Shown in pieces: positions 44,863 through 52,298 of a stretch of 64,000 nt of DNA (within the stretch, counting starts at the first letter, position 1; every line of letters starts with the position of its first letter). The notes beneath the pieces are model-generated. The model was not told the DNA's origin, did no database searches, and saw only the letters and a program-made list of their open reading frames with translations. The translations under genes were made by a program, and so were the position numbers. The DNA is from Ferrimonas gelatinilytica (lineage in GTDB: Bacteria; Pseudomonadota; Gammaproteobacteria; Enterobacterales; Shewanellaceae), in NCBI RefSeq assembly GCF_039544205.1, contig NZ_BAABLF010000029.1:69123-133122 (forward strand). The letters are read 5' to 3'.

Positions 44863-46611
44863 ATGAAAGAGCATATTCAGCATTTACTTGAACAAACCAT
44901 CAGCAGTCTGAAGGACCAGGCCGTTATCCCCCAGGATGCCGCACCCCGAGTTCAGGTTGACCGCACCAAAGACAAGAGTCACGGTGATGTGGCCACCAAC
45001 CTGGCGATGATGCTGGCCAAGCCCGCCGGCAAGAATCCCCGTGAACTGGCCCAGCTGATTATCGATAACCTGCCCGCCTCCGACCTGGTCGCCAAAACCG
45101 AGATCGCCGGGCCGGGCTTCATCAACTTCTTTATCGACAGTGGCCACCAGGCCCGCCAGGTGGAAGCGATCGCCTCCGATCCCCGCGCCGGCATCGCCCC
45201 GGTTGAGCAGCCGCAGATCATCGTTTCCGATTACTCCGCCCCCAACGTGGCCAAGGAGATGGCGGTCCACCACATCCGCAGTACCGTGATCGGCGATGCC
45301 GTCACCCGTACCCTGGAGTTCCTGGGCCACAAGGTGACCCGTGCCAACCACATCGGCGACTGGGGAACCCAGTTCGGCATGCTGATCGCCTACATGGAAA
45401 AAGTCGAAGGCGAAAATGATGCCGAGATGAAGCTGTCCGACCTGGAAGCCTTCTACCTCGAGGCCAAGAAGTGTTACGACGAGGATCCCGAGTTCGGTGA
45501 ACGTGCCCGTAACTACGTGGTCAAGCTGCAAAGCGGTGATGCCTACTGCGAGAAGATGTGGCGCAAGCTGGTGGATATCACCATGGAGCAGAACCAGGCG
45601 ATCTACGACCGCCTCGGCGTCTCCCTGACCAACGAGGATGTGGCCGGCGAAAGCACCTACAACCCGATGCTGCCTGAGATCGTCGCCGACCTGCTGGAGC
45701 AGGGGCTGGCGGTGAAGGACCAGGGCGCCACCGTAGTCTACCTGGATGAATTCAAGGGCAAGGATGGTAATGCCATGGGCGTGATCATCCGTAAGCGCGA
45801 TGGCGGTTACCTCTACACCACCACCGACATCGCCGCGGCCAAGTACCGTTACGACAATTACCGCGCCGACCGTCTGCTCTACTTCATCGACTCCCGCCAG
45901 GCGCAGCACCTGCAGCAGGCATGGCTGATCGCCCGCAAGGCGGGCTACCTGCCGGACAGCACCACTACCGAGCACTGTGCCTTCGGCATGATGCTGGGTA
46001 AGGATGGCAAGCCGTTCAAGACCCGCTCCGGCGGCACGGTCAAACTGTCCGGTTTGCTCGAAGAGGCCCACCAGCGCGCCCTCAAGCTGATCGGCGAAAA
46101 GAACCCGGATCTGCAGGGTGAGGAGCTGGAGCACATCGCCCACACCGTCGCGATGGCATCGGTAAAATACTCCGACCTGTCCAAGAACCGGACCACCGAC
46201 TACGTGTTCGACTGGGACAATATGCTCACCTTTGAGGGCAACACGGCGCCCTACATGCTCTATGCCTACAGCCGGATCCAGTCGATCTTCCGCAAGGCTG
46301 GCGTACAGGCGGACCAGCTCGATGGCTCCGTCACCCTGACCCATGAAAAGGAGCAGGCTCTGGCCAACAAACTGTTGCAGTTCAACGATGCGGTGCAGGG
46401 CGTAGCCAACAAGGGGATGCCGCACCTGATGTGCAGCTACCTGTTCGAGCTGGCGGGTGCCTTTATGAGCTTCTACGAAGCCTGCCCCATCAACAAGGAG
46501 GAGGTCAGTGCCGAGGATAAGGCGAGCCGCCTGCGCCTCTGCGCCGCCACCGCCAACACTCTGAAAGTTGGCCTGGGGCTGCTGGGCATCGAAACCCTGG
46601 AGCGTATGTAA
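44863..46611 (+). CDS. argS: Arginyl-tRNA synthetase, with an altered HIGH motif
   Basis: A 582-residue class I synthetase that charges tRNA-Arg. N-terminal Add-1 domain (KDKSHGDVATNLAMMLAKPAGKNPREL), catalytic domain with ANHIGDWGTQFGMLIAYMEK, the KMSKS-substituting FKTRSGGTVKL, and the C-terminal DALR anticodon domain (VKYSDLSKNRTTDYVFDWDNM). All of this is as in E. coli, but the class I signature, normally MHVGHLRST, reads MAVHHIRST (residues 133-141), so the first His is Ala134 and the Gly is His136. ATG at 44863 is the conserved start (MKEHIQHLLEQ); no strong ribosome site is seen. SPOR gene follows after three bases. Confidence 0.94.
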   Translation: MKEHIQHLLEQTISSLKDQAVIPQDAAPRVQVDRTKDKSHGDVATNLAMMLAKPAGKNPRELAQLIIDNLPASDLVAKTEIAGPGFINFFIDSGHQARQVEAIASDPRAGIAPVEQPQIIVSDYSAPNVAKEMAVHHIRSTVIGDAVTRTLEFLGHKVTRANHIGDWGTQFGMLIAYMEKVEGENDAEMKLSDLEAFYLEAKKCYDEDPEFGERARNYVVKLQSGDAYCEKMWRKLVDITMEQNQAIYDRLGVSLTNEDVAGESTYNPMLPEIVADLLEQGLAVKDQGATVVYLDEFKGKDGNAMGVIIRKRDGGYLYTTTDIAAAKYRYDNYRADRLLYFIDSRQAQHLQQAWLIARKAGYLPDSTTTEHCAFGMMLGKDGKPFKTRSGGTVKLSGLLEEAHQRALKLIGEKNPDLQGEELEHIAHTVAMASVKYSDLSKNRTTDYVFDWDNMLTFEGNTAPYMLYAYSRIQSIFRKAGVQADQLDGSVTLTHEKEQALANKLLQFNDAVQGVANKGMPHLMCSYLFELAGAFMSFYEACPINKEEVSAEDKASRLRLCAATANTLKVGLGLLGIETLERM

Positions 46612-46614
46612 CCG

Positions 46615-47205
46615 ATGACGCGGAACCGTGCGGGTAAGGGACGTTCCCGCTCCGATCGCAACCGGGCCGGCGCCAGCCGCGCCCGGCGTCGAAACCCAAC
46701 CCCTGTAAAGTCGCACTTCCCCTGGCGCGTTGTCCTCTTGCTGGTGGCACTGCTGTGCCTCTTTGGCTACGTGTTGATCAGCATTCAGGGGGCCAGCGAG
46801 GAGGGGGAGCGCCAGGATAGCGGGTCCAGCCAGTCGACTCAGCAGCAGACCCAAGTACCCGCTGAACCGGCCGATCCTTTGCCACAGGCTCCCACCGAGC
46901 ACTGGGAGTTTATCGATACCCTCCCCAACAAGGAGGTGCCGATCGAGCTGCCGGAGCAGACCCAGAGCGGCGGCCCCTACCAGATGCAGTGCGGCTCCTT
47001 CCGTACAGACGAGCAGGCCCAGACCATGCGCGCTACCATCGCCTTCGCAGGGGTTGAATCCCAGGTCCGTCGGACCGAGGGAAGCAACGGCGTCTGGTAC
47101 CGGGTGGTGCTCGGACCCTACGAGCGCAAACGCAACGCGGAGGCGGACCGACATCGCCTGCAGAAGGTAGGGATCAACGGCTGCCAGATCTGGAACTGGA
47201 ACTAG
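46615..47205 (+). CDS. SPOR-domain cell-division-type protein (FtsN-like)
   Basis: A 196-residue bitopic protein: a very basic cytoplasmic tail (about 35 residues with many Arg), a membrane helix at about 38-58, a Gln/Ser/Pro-rich periplasmic linker, and a C-terminal SPOR domain (YQMQCGSFRTDEQAQTMRATIAFAGVESQVRRT...WYRVVLGPYERKRNAEADRHRLQ). SPOR domains bind denuded peptidoglycan at the septum. The layout is that of FtsN, and this argS-SPOR-hslVU order is where FtsN-like proteins are found in E. coli and pseudomonads, but the essential FtsN motif near the membrane cannot be assigned with confidence. Confidence 0.85.
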   Translation: MTRNRAGKGRSRSDRNRAGASRARRRNPTPVKSHFPWRVVLLLVALLCLFGYVLISIQGASEEGERQDSGSSQSTQQQTQVPAEPADPLPQAPTEHWEFIDTLPNKEVPIELPEQTQSGGPYQMQCGSFRTDEQAQTMRATIAFAGVESQVRRTEGSNGVWYRVVLGPYERKRNAEADRHRLQKVGINGCQIWNWN

Positions 47206-47206
47206 G

Positions 47207-47237
47207 AAAAAACGCCGGACTCGTTCCGGCGTTTTTT
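47207..47237 (+). terminator. Intrinsic terminator after the SPOR gene
   Basis: Stem AAAAAACGCCGGA / TCCGGCGTTTTTT (47207-47219 with 47225-47237), 13 bp and perfect. The flanking A and T runs make it usable in both directions. Confidence 0.9.
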
Positions 47238-47297
47238 GATTCCGCGCCCCCACGCTGTACCCTTACCCCCAACCTCGGCTATCCGAATCTCACCGCC

Positions 47298-47897
47298 ATG
47301 CCCAAGCGTGTCCTATGCCCGCGATGCGAGCGCCCCAGCACAGTCTGTCTCTGCCATGCCATCACACCCCTGGAGCATAAATTGCCGGTGGAGATCCTGA
47401 TCCACCCCAGTGAGCTCAAGGCCGCCAAGGGGACCGCCCGACTGACCGCCCAAGTGTTACAGCATTGCCGCCTTTGGCCCGGAGAAGACGAAGCGGATTT
47501 TGCGCCCCTGAGAGCCGCCCTCGGTGACCGGCCCGCCTACCTGCTCTACCCGGGTAAAAATGCCCAGCCGGTAGAGCAAACCCGACTGCCCGAACAGGCA
47601 CAGTTGCTGCTGCTGGACGGCACCTGGGGCAAGACCCATAAGATCCTGAAACTTAACCCCTGGCTGGACGCCTTGCCCCGGCTCAGCTTTGCCGAGGCCC
47701 CCGCCGGGCGCTACGAGATCCGCAAAGCTCACCGGGCCGATAGCCTATCCACTCTGGAGGCCACCGCCTACGCCCTGCAAAAACTGGAGGGCTGTGACCC
47801 TGAGCCGCTCTATCGTGCCTTCGAAGCACTCAAACAGAGCCAACTCGCCCATATGCCCGAGGCGGTTCGCCTGCGCTATCGCTCCGAAAAGCGATGA
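47298..47897 (+). CDS. DTW-domain tRNA-uridine aminocarboxypropyltransferase
   Basis: A 199-residue DTW protein like E. coli YfiP/TapT, which transfers the 3-amino-3-carboxypropyl group of S-adenosylmethionine to uridine 47 of tRNAs (acp3U). Visible motifs are the N-terminal cysteine cluster CPRCERPSTVCLC, the signature LLDGTWGKTHKIL and the conserved RKAHRADSLSTLEA. Length is a little below YfiP (232). The start is the ATG at 47298; no clear ribosome site. Single gene isolated by terminators from the argS unit. Confidence 0.88.
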   Translation: MPKRVLCPRCERPSTVCLCHAITPLEHKLPVEILIHPSELKAAKGTARLTAQVLQHCRLWPGEDEADFAPLRAALGDRPAYLLYPGKNAQPVEQTRLPEQAQLLLLDGTWGKTHKILKLNPWLDALPRLSFAEAPAGRYEIRKAHRADSLSTLEATAYALQKLEGCDPEPLYRAFEALKQSQLAHMPEAVRLRYRSEKR

Positions 47898-47975
47898 AGC
47901 AATCCCCTCCACCCTCGACAAATACAAATGAGATTTGTTATCATTTGTTGCGCTGATTTTCGATAGGAGGAGGCT

Positions 47976-48230
47976 ATGGCACAGATCCAGATCGGCATCG
48001 ACAGTGAGTTGTTGGCGCAACTGCTGAAGGGGCGGGACCTTTGCGTCGCCCGCTTAGTGCCACTGAACCCTGGGAGCAAGCAGTGGTTGTGGCACTTCTG
48101 CCTGGAGCACTGCCAAGAAGAGATCGTCCTCTCTGGCTCTCCAGATACAAGCGAGCCGCGCAGGGGCGCGGCTCGGATACCGGTGTTAGCGGTGGGCGAC
48201 GACGGCCTTACATGTACTGACCACCGTTAA
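47976..48230 (+). CDS. Small ORF with strong ribosome site, possible transposase remnant
   Basis: An 84-codon frame with AGGAGG five bases before the ATG. The first 28 residues (MAQIQIGIDSELLAQLLKGRD) faintly resemble the N terminus of IS256-type transposases; the rest does not, and the last 25 codons run through the phaB terminator and 3' end, so they are unlikely to be functional protein. It may be a truncated insertion-sequence gene or a small unknown protein. Low confidence. Confidence 0.3.
   Translation: MAQIQIGIDSELLAQLLKGRDLCVARLVPLNPGSKQWLWHFCLEHCQEEIVLSGSPDTSEPRRGAARIPVLAVGDDGLTCTDHR
48153..48174 (-). terminator. Likely terminator after phaB
   Basis: Stem GAGCCGCG / CGCGGCTC (48153-48160 with 48167-48174) and six-base loop; the minus-strand T-tract is poor (GCTTGT), so it may need help from Rho. 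Confidence 0.55.
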
Positions 48231-48954
48231 TGGAGAGATTGGAGCCGGTGATGAAGCCGGCGTTCTCATCCGCCAGGAAGAGCACCGCACGGGCGATCTC
48301 CTCTGGCTGGCCGAAGCGCTTCACCGGGATTTGCTGGCGGATACTCTCACGGATCTCCTCCTTGATGGCGCGGATCATGTCGGTCTCAATGTAACCGGGG
48401 GAGATGGTGTTGACGGTAATCCCCTTGGACGCCACTTCCTGCGCCAGGGACTTGGTGAACCCGTACATGCCCGCTTTCGCGGCTGCATAGTTGGCCTGGC
48501 CAAACTGGCCCTTTTCCCCATTGATCGAAGAGATACTGATGATACGGCCATAGCCTCGGTCGATCATCGACGGGATCACCGCCCGGGAAAGGTTAAACAC
48601 GCTGTCCAGGTTGGTGTTGATCACGCTATGCCACTGCTCGGCGCTCATCTTCTTCAACTGGCCATCCCAGGTGATCCCAGCGTTGTTCACCAGTACCGAG
48701 ATGGGGCCCATGGTCTCTTCGATATCCAGCACCACGCGCTGACACTCGTCAAAGTTGGATATCTCGAACGGTAACACCTTAACGCTGGGGTGGCTCTGCG
48801 CCAGCTCACCGGCGTGCTTCTCCGCATTGCTGGAGTTTGGGCGACAGCCCGCCACCACCTGATATCCGGCTTCCGACAGCGCTTTGGTCAGGGTTAATCC
48901 AATCCCCCCGAGGCCACCGGTGATAAGTGCGATTTTGGTCGTATTGCTTTCCAT
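48208..48954 (-). CDS. phaB: Acetoacetyl-CoA reductase
   Basis: A 248-residue short-chain dehydrogenase/reductase: nucleotide motif TGGLGGIG, NNAG, catalytic Ser in ISSINGEKGQFGQANYAAAKAGMYGF with Tyr and Lys in Y-x-x-x-K, then NTISPGYIETDM. The GEKGQFGQANY and GITWDG segments are those of PhaB enzymes, which reduce acetoacetyl-CoA to (R)-3-hydroxybutyryl-CoA for polyhydroxyalkanoate storage; FabG is the alternative. ATG at 48954 has GAGGA seven bases upstream. No phaA or phaC is in the window. A FadR-like palindrome lies about 76 bases upstream. Confidence 0.88.
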   Translation of the reverse strand: MESNTTKIALITGGLGGIGLTLTKALSEAGYQVVAGCRPNSSNAEKHAGELAQSHPSVKVLPFEISNFDECQRVVLDIEETMGPISVLVNNAGITWDGQLKKMSAEQWHSVINTNLDSVFNLSRAVIPSMIDRGYGRIISISSINGEKGQFGQANYAAAKAGMYGFTKSLAQEVASKGITVNTISPGYIETDMIRAIKEEIRESIRQQIPVKRFGQPEEIARAVLFLADENAGFITGSNLSINGGQYM

Positions 48955-49029
48955 GCTGACATCCTCTTCGACTTGAAAACACCTGGTCACTATATGCGTT
49001 TTTGGTTAAAAAAACTGTGACCAATTGTC

Positions 49030-49042
49030 TTGGTCTGACCAA
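49030..49042. promoter_or_regulatory. FadR-like operator upstream of phaB
   Basis: TTGGTC-T-GACCAA, a perfect palindrome that fits the FadR consensus TGGTCNGACCA. Related half-sites TGGTCAC and GTGACCA occur at 48984-48990 and 49017-49023. FadR binding is inferred. Confidence 0.4.
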
Positions 49043-49230
49043 CAAATAATCAGCAGCGGAGGTGATGATAATTGGGCTGTATGAGCGGAAGCGCCAATCC
49101 CGTTGAGGAGGATACAACCTGCCCCATTTTGATCCGGGCGCGCCCTCTTTCAGGGCAGAGAAGCTTGGCATTCATCGTCCACTCACCCCGGGCAGTAGAA
49201 GCCTTTCGATCCCCTTTACCGGGACACCGG

Positions 49231-49260
49231 GGTTGATCCTGCTCCACACCATCCCCACAT
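49231..49260 (+). promoter_or_regulatory. Possible heat-shock (RpoH) promoter of hslVU
   Basis: GGTTGATC (-35-like) and CCCCACAT (-10-like) are 14 bases apart, close to the sigma-32 pattern CTTGAA-N13-17-CCCCATNT, about 90 bases before hslV. Confidence 0.4.
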
Positions 49261-49350
49261 CTACACTATCTGCTGGCCACGCACCTTAGGTGTGGTGGCG
49301 CCCACCGAATCTGGCGGCCTCCGGGGCCGCTTTGTAACTAAGGGGTTTTC

Positions 49351-49887
49351 ATGACCACGATTGTGTCTGTACGCCGTGGCGATAAAGTTGTTATCGCCGG
49401 CGATGGCCAAGTCTCCCTCGGCAACACCGTGATGAAGGGCAATGCCCGCAAAGTCCGTCACCTGCATGGCGGCAAAGTGTTGGCCGGCTTCGCCGGTGCC
49501 ACCGCCGATGCTTTTACCCTGTTCGAGCTGCTGGAGTCCAAACTCACCGCCCACCAGGGGCAGTTGACCCGTGCGGCGGTCGAGCTGGCGAAGGCGTGGC
49601 GGACCGAGCGCTCGCTGCAGAAGCTGGAAGCGATGCTGATCGTCGCGGACGCCCAAACCAGCCTGCTGATCTCCGGCACCGGTGACGTGGTGGAGCCAGA
49701 GCACGAGATCATCGCCATCGGTTCCGGTGGCAACTACGCCCAGGCAGCCGGTCTGGCCCTGCTGCGCAATACCGATCTTGACGCCCGCACCATCTGCGAG
49801 AGCGCCCTGACCATCGCCGGTGAGATCTGTGTCTTCACCAACCTGAGCCAAACCATCGAAGAGCTGGCCACCAAGGAGGCAAACTGA
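49351..49887 (+). CDS. hslV: ATP-dependent protease subunit HslV (ClpQ)
   Basis: A 178-residue N-terminal nucleophile peptidase; after Met removal, Thr2 (MTTIVSVRR) is the catalytic residue. The sequence follows E. coli HslV closely (GDGQVSLGNTVMKGNARKVR, AGFAGATADAFTLFELLE, IGSGGNYAQAAGLALL). It forms a double hexamer with HslU and degrades misfolded or regulatory proteins under heat stress. ATG has AAGGGG five bases upstream. Overlaps hslU by one base. Confidence 0.97.
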   Translation: MTTIVSVRRGDKVVIAGDGQVSLGNTVMKGNARKVRHLHGGKVLAGFAGATADAFTLFELLESKLTAHQGQLTRAAVELAKAWRTERSLQKLEAMLIVADAQTSLLISGTGDVVEPEHEIIAIGSGGNYAQAAGLALLRNTDLDARTICESALTIAGEICVFTNLSQTIEELATKEAN

Positions 49888-51215
49888 TGTCCGCCATGAC
49901 CCCCCGTGAAATTGTCTCTGAACTGGACAGCCACATTATCGGCCAATCCGGCGCCAAAAAAGCCGTGGCCATCGCCCTGCGCAACCGCTGGCGCCGCATG
50001 CAGCTGGAGCCGGATCTGCGTCAGGAGGTCACCCCAAAGAACATCCTGATGATCGGCCCCACCGGGGTGGGGAAAACCGAGATTGCCCGCCGCCTCGCCA
50101 AGCTAGCCAACGCCCCCTTCATCAAGGTGGAAGCCACCAAGTTCACCGAGGTGGGCTACGTGGGCAAGGAGGTGGAGCAGATCATCCGTGATTTGACCGA
50201 CTCTGCCATCAAGATGACCCGTGAGCAGGAGGTGGAGCGCAACAAGTTCCGCGCCGAGGAAGCCGCCGAGGAGCGGGTCCTGGATGCGCTGCTGCCGCCG
50301 GCCAAGGATCAATGGGGCAACGACCAGCAGAGCGACAACAGCAGCACCCGGCAGGTATTCCGCAAGAAGCTGCGTGAAGGCCAGCTGGATGACAAAGAGA
50401 TTGAGGTCGAGATCGCCCAGGCCCAAATGGGGGTTGAGATCATGGCGCCTCCAGGTATGGAAGAGATGACAAGCCAGCTCCAGGGACTGTTCCAAAACCT
50501 CGGAGGCCAACAGAAAAAGCGTCGCAAGATGAAGGTCAAAGAGGCGTTCAAGGCGATGGTCGAGGAGGAGGCTGCCAAGCTGGTGAATCCGGAGGAGCTC
50601 AAGGAGAAGGCGATCGAGTCCGTCGAGCAGCACGGCATCGTGTTCCTCGATGAGATCGACAAGATCTGCAAGCGGGGCGAAGCCTCCGGGCCCGATGTAT
50701 CCCGGGAGGGGGTCCAGCGCGACCTGCTGCCGCTGGTTGAGGGCTGCACCGTCAACACCAAGCACGGCATGGTCAAAACCGACCACATCCTCTTTATCGC
50801 TTCCGGTGCCTTCCAGTTGGCCAAGCCCTCGGATCTGATCCCCGAGTTGCAGGGGCGCCTTCCTATCCGAGTGGAGCTGGACGCCCTCTCCGCCGGGGAT
50901 TTCATCCGGATCCTGACCGAACCCCACGCCAGCCTGACAGAGCAGTATATCGCCCTGATGGCCACCGAAGGCGTCGAGGTCAGCTTTACCGAGAGCGGGA
51001 TCGCCCGCATCGCCGAAGCCGCCTGGCAGGTCAACGAACGGACCGAGAACATCGGCGCCCGCCGACTGCACACCGTGATGGAGCGCCTGATGGAGGAGAT
51101 CTCCTTCGACGCCTCCGATCGCAGCGGTCAGAGCATCAGCATCGATGCCGACTACGTCAATCGCCACCTGGATATGTTGGTGGAAGATGAAGATCTGGCA
51201 CGCTTTATTCTCTAA
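49887..51215 (+). CDS. hslU: ATP-dependent protease ATPase subunit HslU (ClpY)
   Basis: A 442-residue AAA+ unfoldase: Walker A GPTGVGKTEIARRLA near residue 57, the pore loop EVGYVGKEVEQIIRDL, an inserted I domain at about 110-240, Walker B IVFLDEIDKICK, and a C-terminal sensor-2 region ending DEDLARFIL, the tail that docks into HslV. The ATG shares its A with the hslV stop codon (TGATG) and has AAGGAGG seven bases upstream. Functions with HslV. Confidence 0.97.
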   Translation: MSAMTPREIVSELDSHIIGQSGAKKAVAIALRNRWRRMQLEPDLRQEVTPKNILMIGPTGVGKTEIARRLAKLANAPFIKVEATKFTEVGYVGKEVEQIIRDLTDSAIKMTREQEVERNKFRAEEAAEERVLDALLPPAKDQWGNDQQSDNSSTRQVFRKKLREGQLDDKEIEVEIAQAQMGVEIMAPPGMEEMTSQLQGLFQNLGGQQKKRRKMKVKEAFKAMVEEEAAKLVNPEELKEKAIESVEQHGIVFLDEIDKICKRGEASGPDVSREGVQRDLLPLVEGCTVNTKHGMVKTDHILFIASGAFQLAKPSDLIPELQGRLPIRVELDALSAGDFIRILTEPHASLTEQYIALMATEGVEVSFTESGIARIAEAAWQVNERTENIGARRLHTVMERLMEEISFDASDRSGQSISIDADYVNRHLDMLVEDEDLARFIL

Positions 51216-51247
51216 GCTCAAGAACAAAGGGTTCAAAGGAGAGACGG

Positions 51248-51640
51248 ATGAAACCTAAGGTCACTGGCCTCAAACTCAGACAGGGATCCAAGGTGCTCGA
51301 GGTCCAGTTCGAGCACGGTGAACGCTTCACCCTAGCGTGTGAACTGTTACGGGTCTGCTCACCCTCGGCGGAGGTTCATGGCCACGGCAACCCCGTTTTG
51401 GTGACCAACAAGCGTGACGTCAACATCGTCAAGATTGAGCCGGTGGGCAGCTACGCGGTCAAACTGGTGTTCGATGATGGCCACGACAGCGGGCTCTACT
51501 CCTGGCAATACCTCTACGAGCTGGGCCGCAACCAGGCGCAGCTCTGGGAGGATTACCTCAACCGCCTGAAGGCCGCCAAAGCCTCACGGGAACCCTTGAT
51601 CCCCATCGATGTACGGTTCTTCGAACCGGACAGCAAGTAA
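51248..51640 (+). CDS. DUF971 (gamma-butyrobetaine hydroxylase N-terminal-like) protein
   Basis: A 130-residue protein with the DUF971 fold: EVQFEHGERFTLACELLRVCSPSAEVHGHG and the conserved VKIEPVGSYAVKLVFDDGHDSGLYSWQYLYELG. Similar domains precede gamma-butyrobetaine hydroxylase and some form iron-sulfur-cluster-related or zinc-binding units; the biochemical role of the stand-alone form is unknown. Directly follows hslU (32 bases) in the same direction, as in pseudomonads, so it may be co-expressed in heat shock. ATG with GGAG six bases upstream. Confidence 0.9.
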   Translation: MKPKVTGLKLRQGSKVLEVQFEHGERFTLACELLRVCSPSAEVHGHGNPVLVTNKRDVNIVKIEPVGSYAVKLVFDDGHDSGLYSWQYLYELGRNQAQLWEDYLNRLKAAKASREPLIPIDVRFFEPDSK

Positions 51641-51743
51641 ACCTCCAGGCCACCCCAGGTGGCCTTTTTTCTTCCCTCTGTACAGCCCCTTATGGCACTG
51701 CCCCTCGTCTACACTGGTTACAGTTATCGTCTTGGAGCCTGCC

Positions 51744-52166
51744 ATGACTCACCCCCCCTACCATCTGCTCAACAAGTGGTTACCACAGAAAGATCAGCAC
51801 CAGTGGGTGCTCGGCTGTGTTTACCATACTGCCGGCTCCGACTACCGCAAAGCCAGGGCACTGATGCTCTGCGGCGTTATCGACTTTCGCCGCGCCAGGA
51901 CCACGCTGGACCCGCGTACACCACAGGCCAGTCAACGCCTGGTGTTCCGGGGCGTCTACAGCCACAGTCGCAATCCCATGTACCTTGGCATGCTGCTTCT
52001 GATCGGTTTGGGAACCTATCTTGCCAGCCCCGTGGCGATGTTATTGACACCCGCCTTTGTCCTCTATCTCAATCGCTACCAGATCGCCCAGGAGGAACGA
52101 GACCTCCTGGCCAAGTTTGGCATCGAATTTGAGCGTTACTGCCGTCAGGTACGGCGGTGGATCTGA
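51744..52166 (+). CDS. Short isoprenylcysteine/phospholipid methyltransferase-family protein
   Basis: A 140-residue membrane protein. The C-terminal part has the family pattern FRRARTTLDPRTPQASQRLVFRGVYSHSRNPMYLGMLLLIGLGTYL and EERDLLAKFGIEFERYCRQVRRW, with the SAM-binding RNPMY. The usual two N-terminal hydrophobic helices are missing; residues 1-45 are polar (LPQKDQHQWVLGCVYHTAGSDYRKAR). ATG has GGAG six bases upstream, so the start looks real, which leaves either an unusual N terminus or a partly decayed gene. Substrate unknown. Confidence 0.65.
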   Translation: MTHPPYHLLNKWLPQKDQHQWVLGCVYHTAGSDYRKARALMLCGVIDFRRARTTLDPRTPQASQRLVFRGVYSHSRNPMYLGMLLLIGLGTYLASPVAMLLTPAFVLYLNRYQIAQEERDLLAKFGIEFERYCRQVRRWI

Positions 52167-52298
52167 GGTTTTTTGAAGAGAGTAAAGAGGACAGGATGGG
52201 CCGTTGCTCCGCCCGTCAGACAAGCCCCGCGGCATTCGCGCATGGACAGCATCGTGGAGTCTCGGTACGAGCTGGAAAAATCTTCTCAATAGCCGGAT

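Noticed and set aside
44884..47253. A 789-codon open frame on the minus strand across argS and the SPOR gene
   Set aside because: It is antisense to well-conserved genes; its open state follows from the codon composition of GC-rich argS. No motif or start signal supports it.
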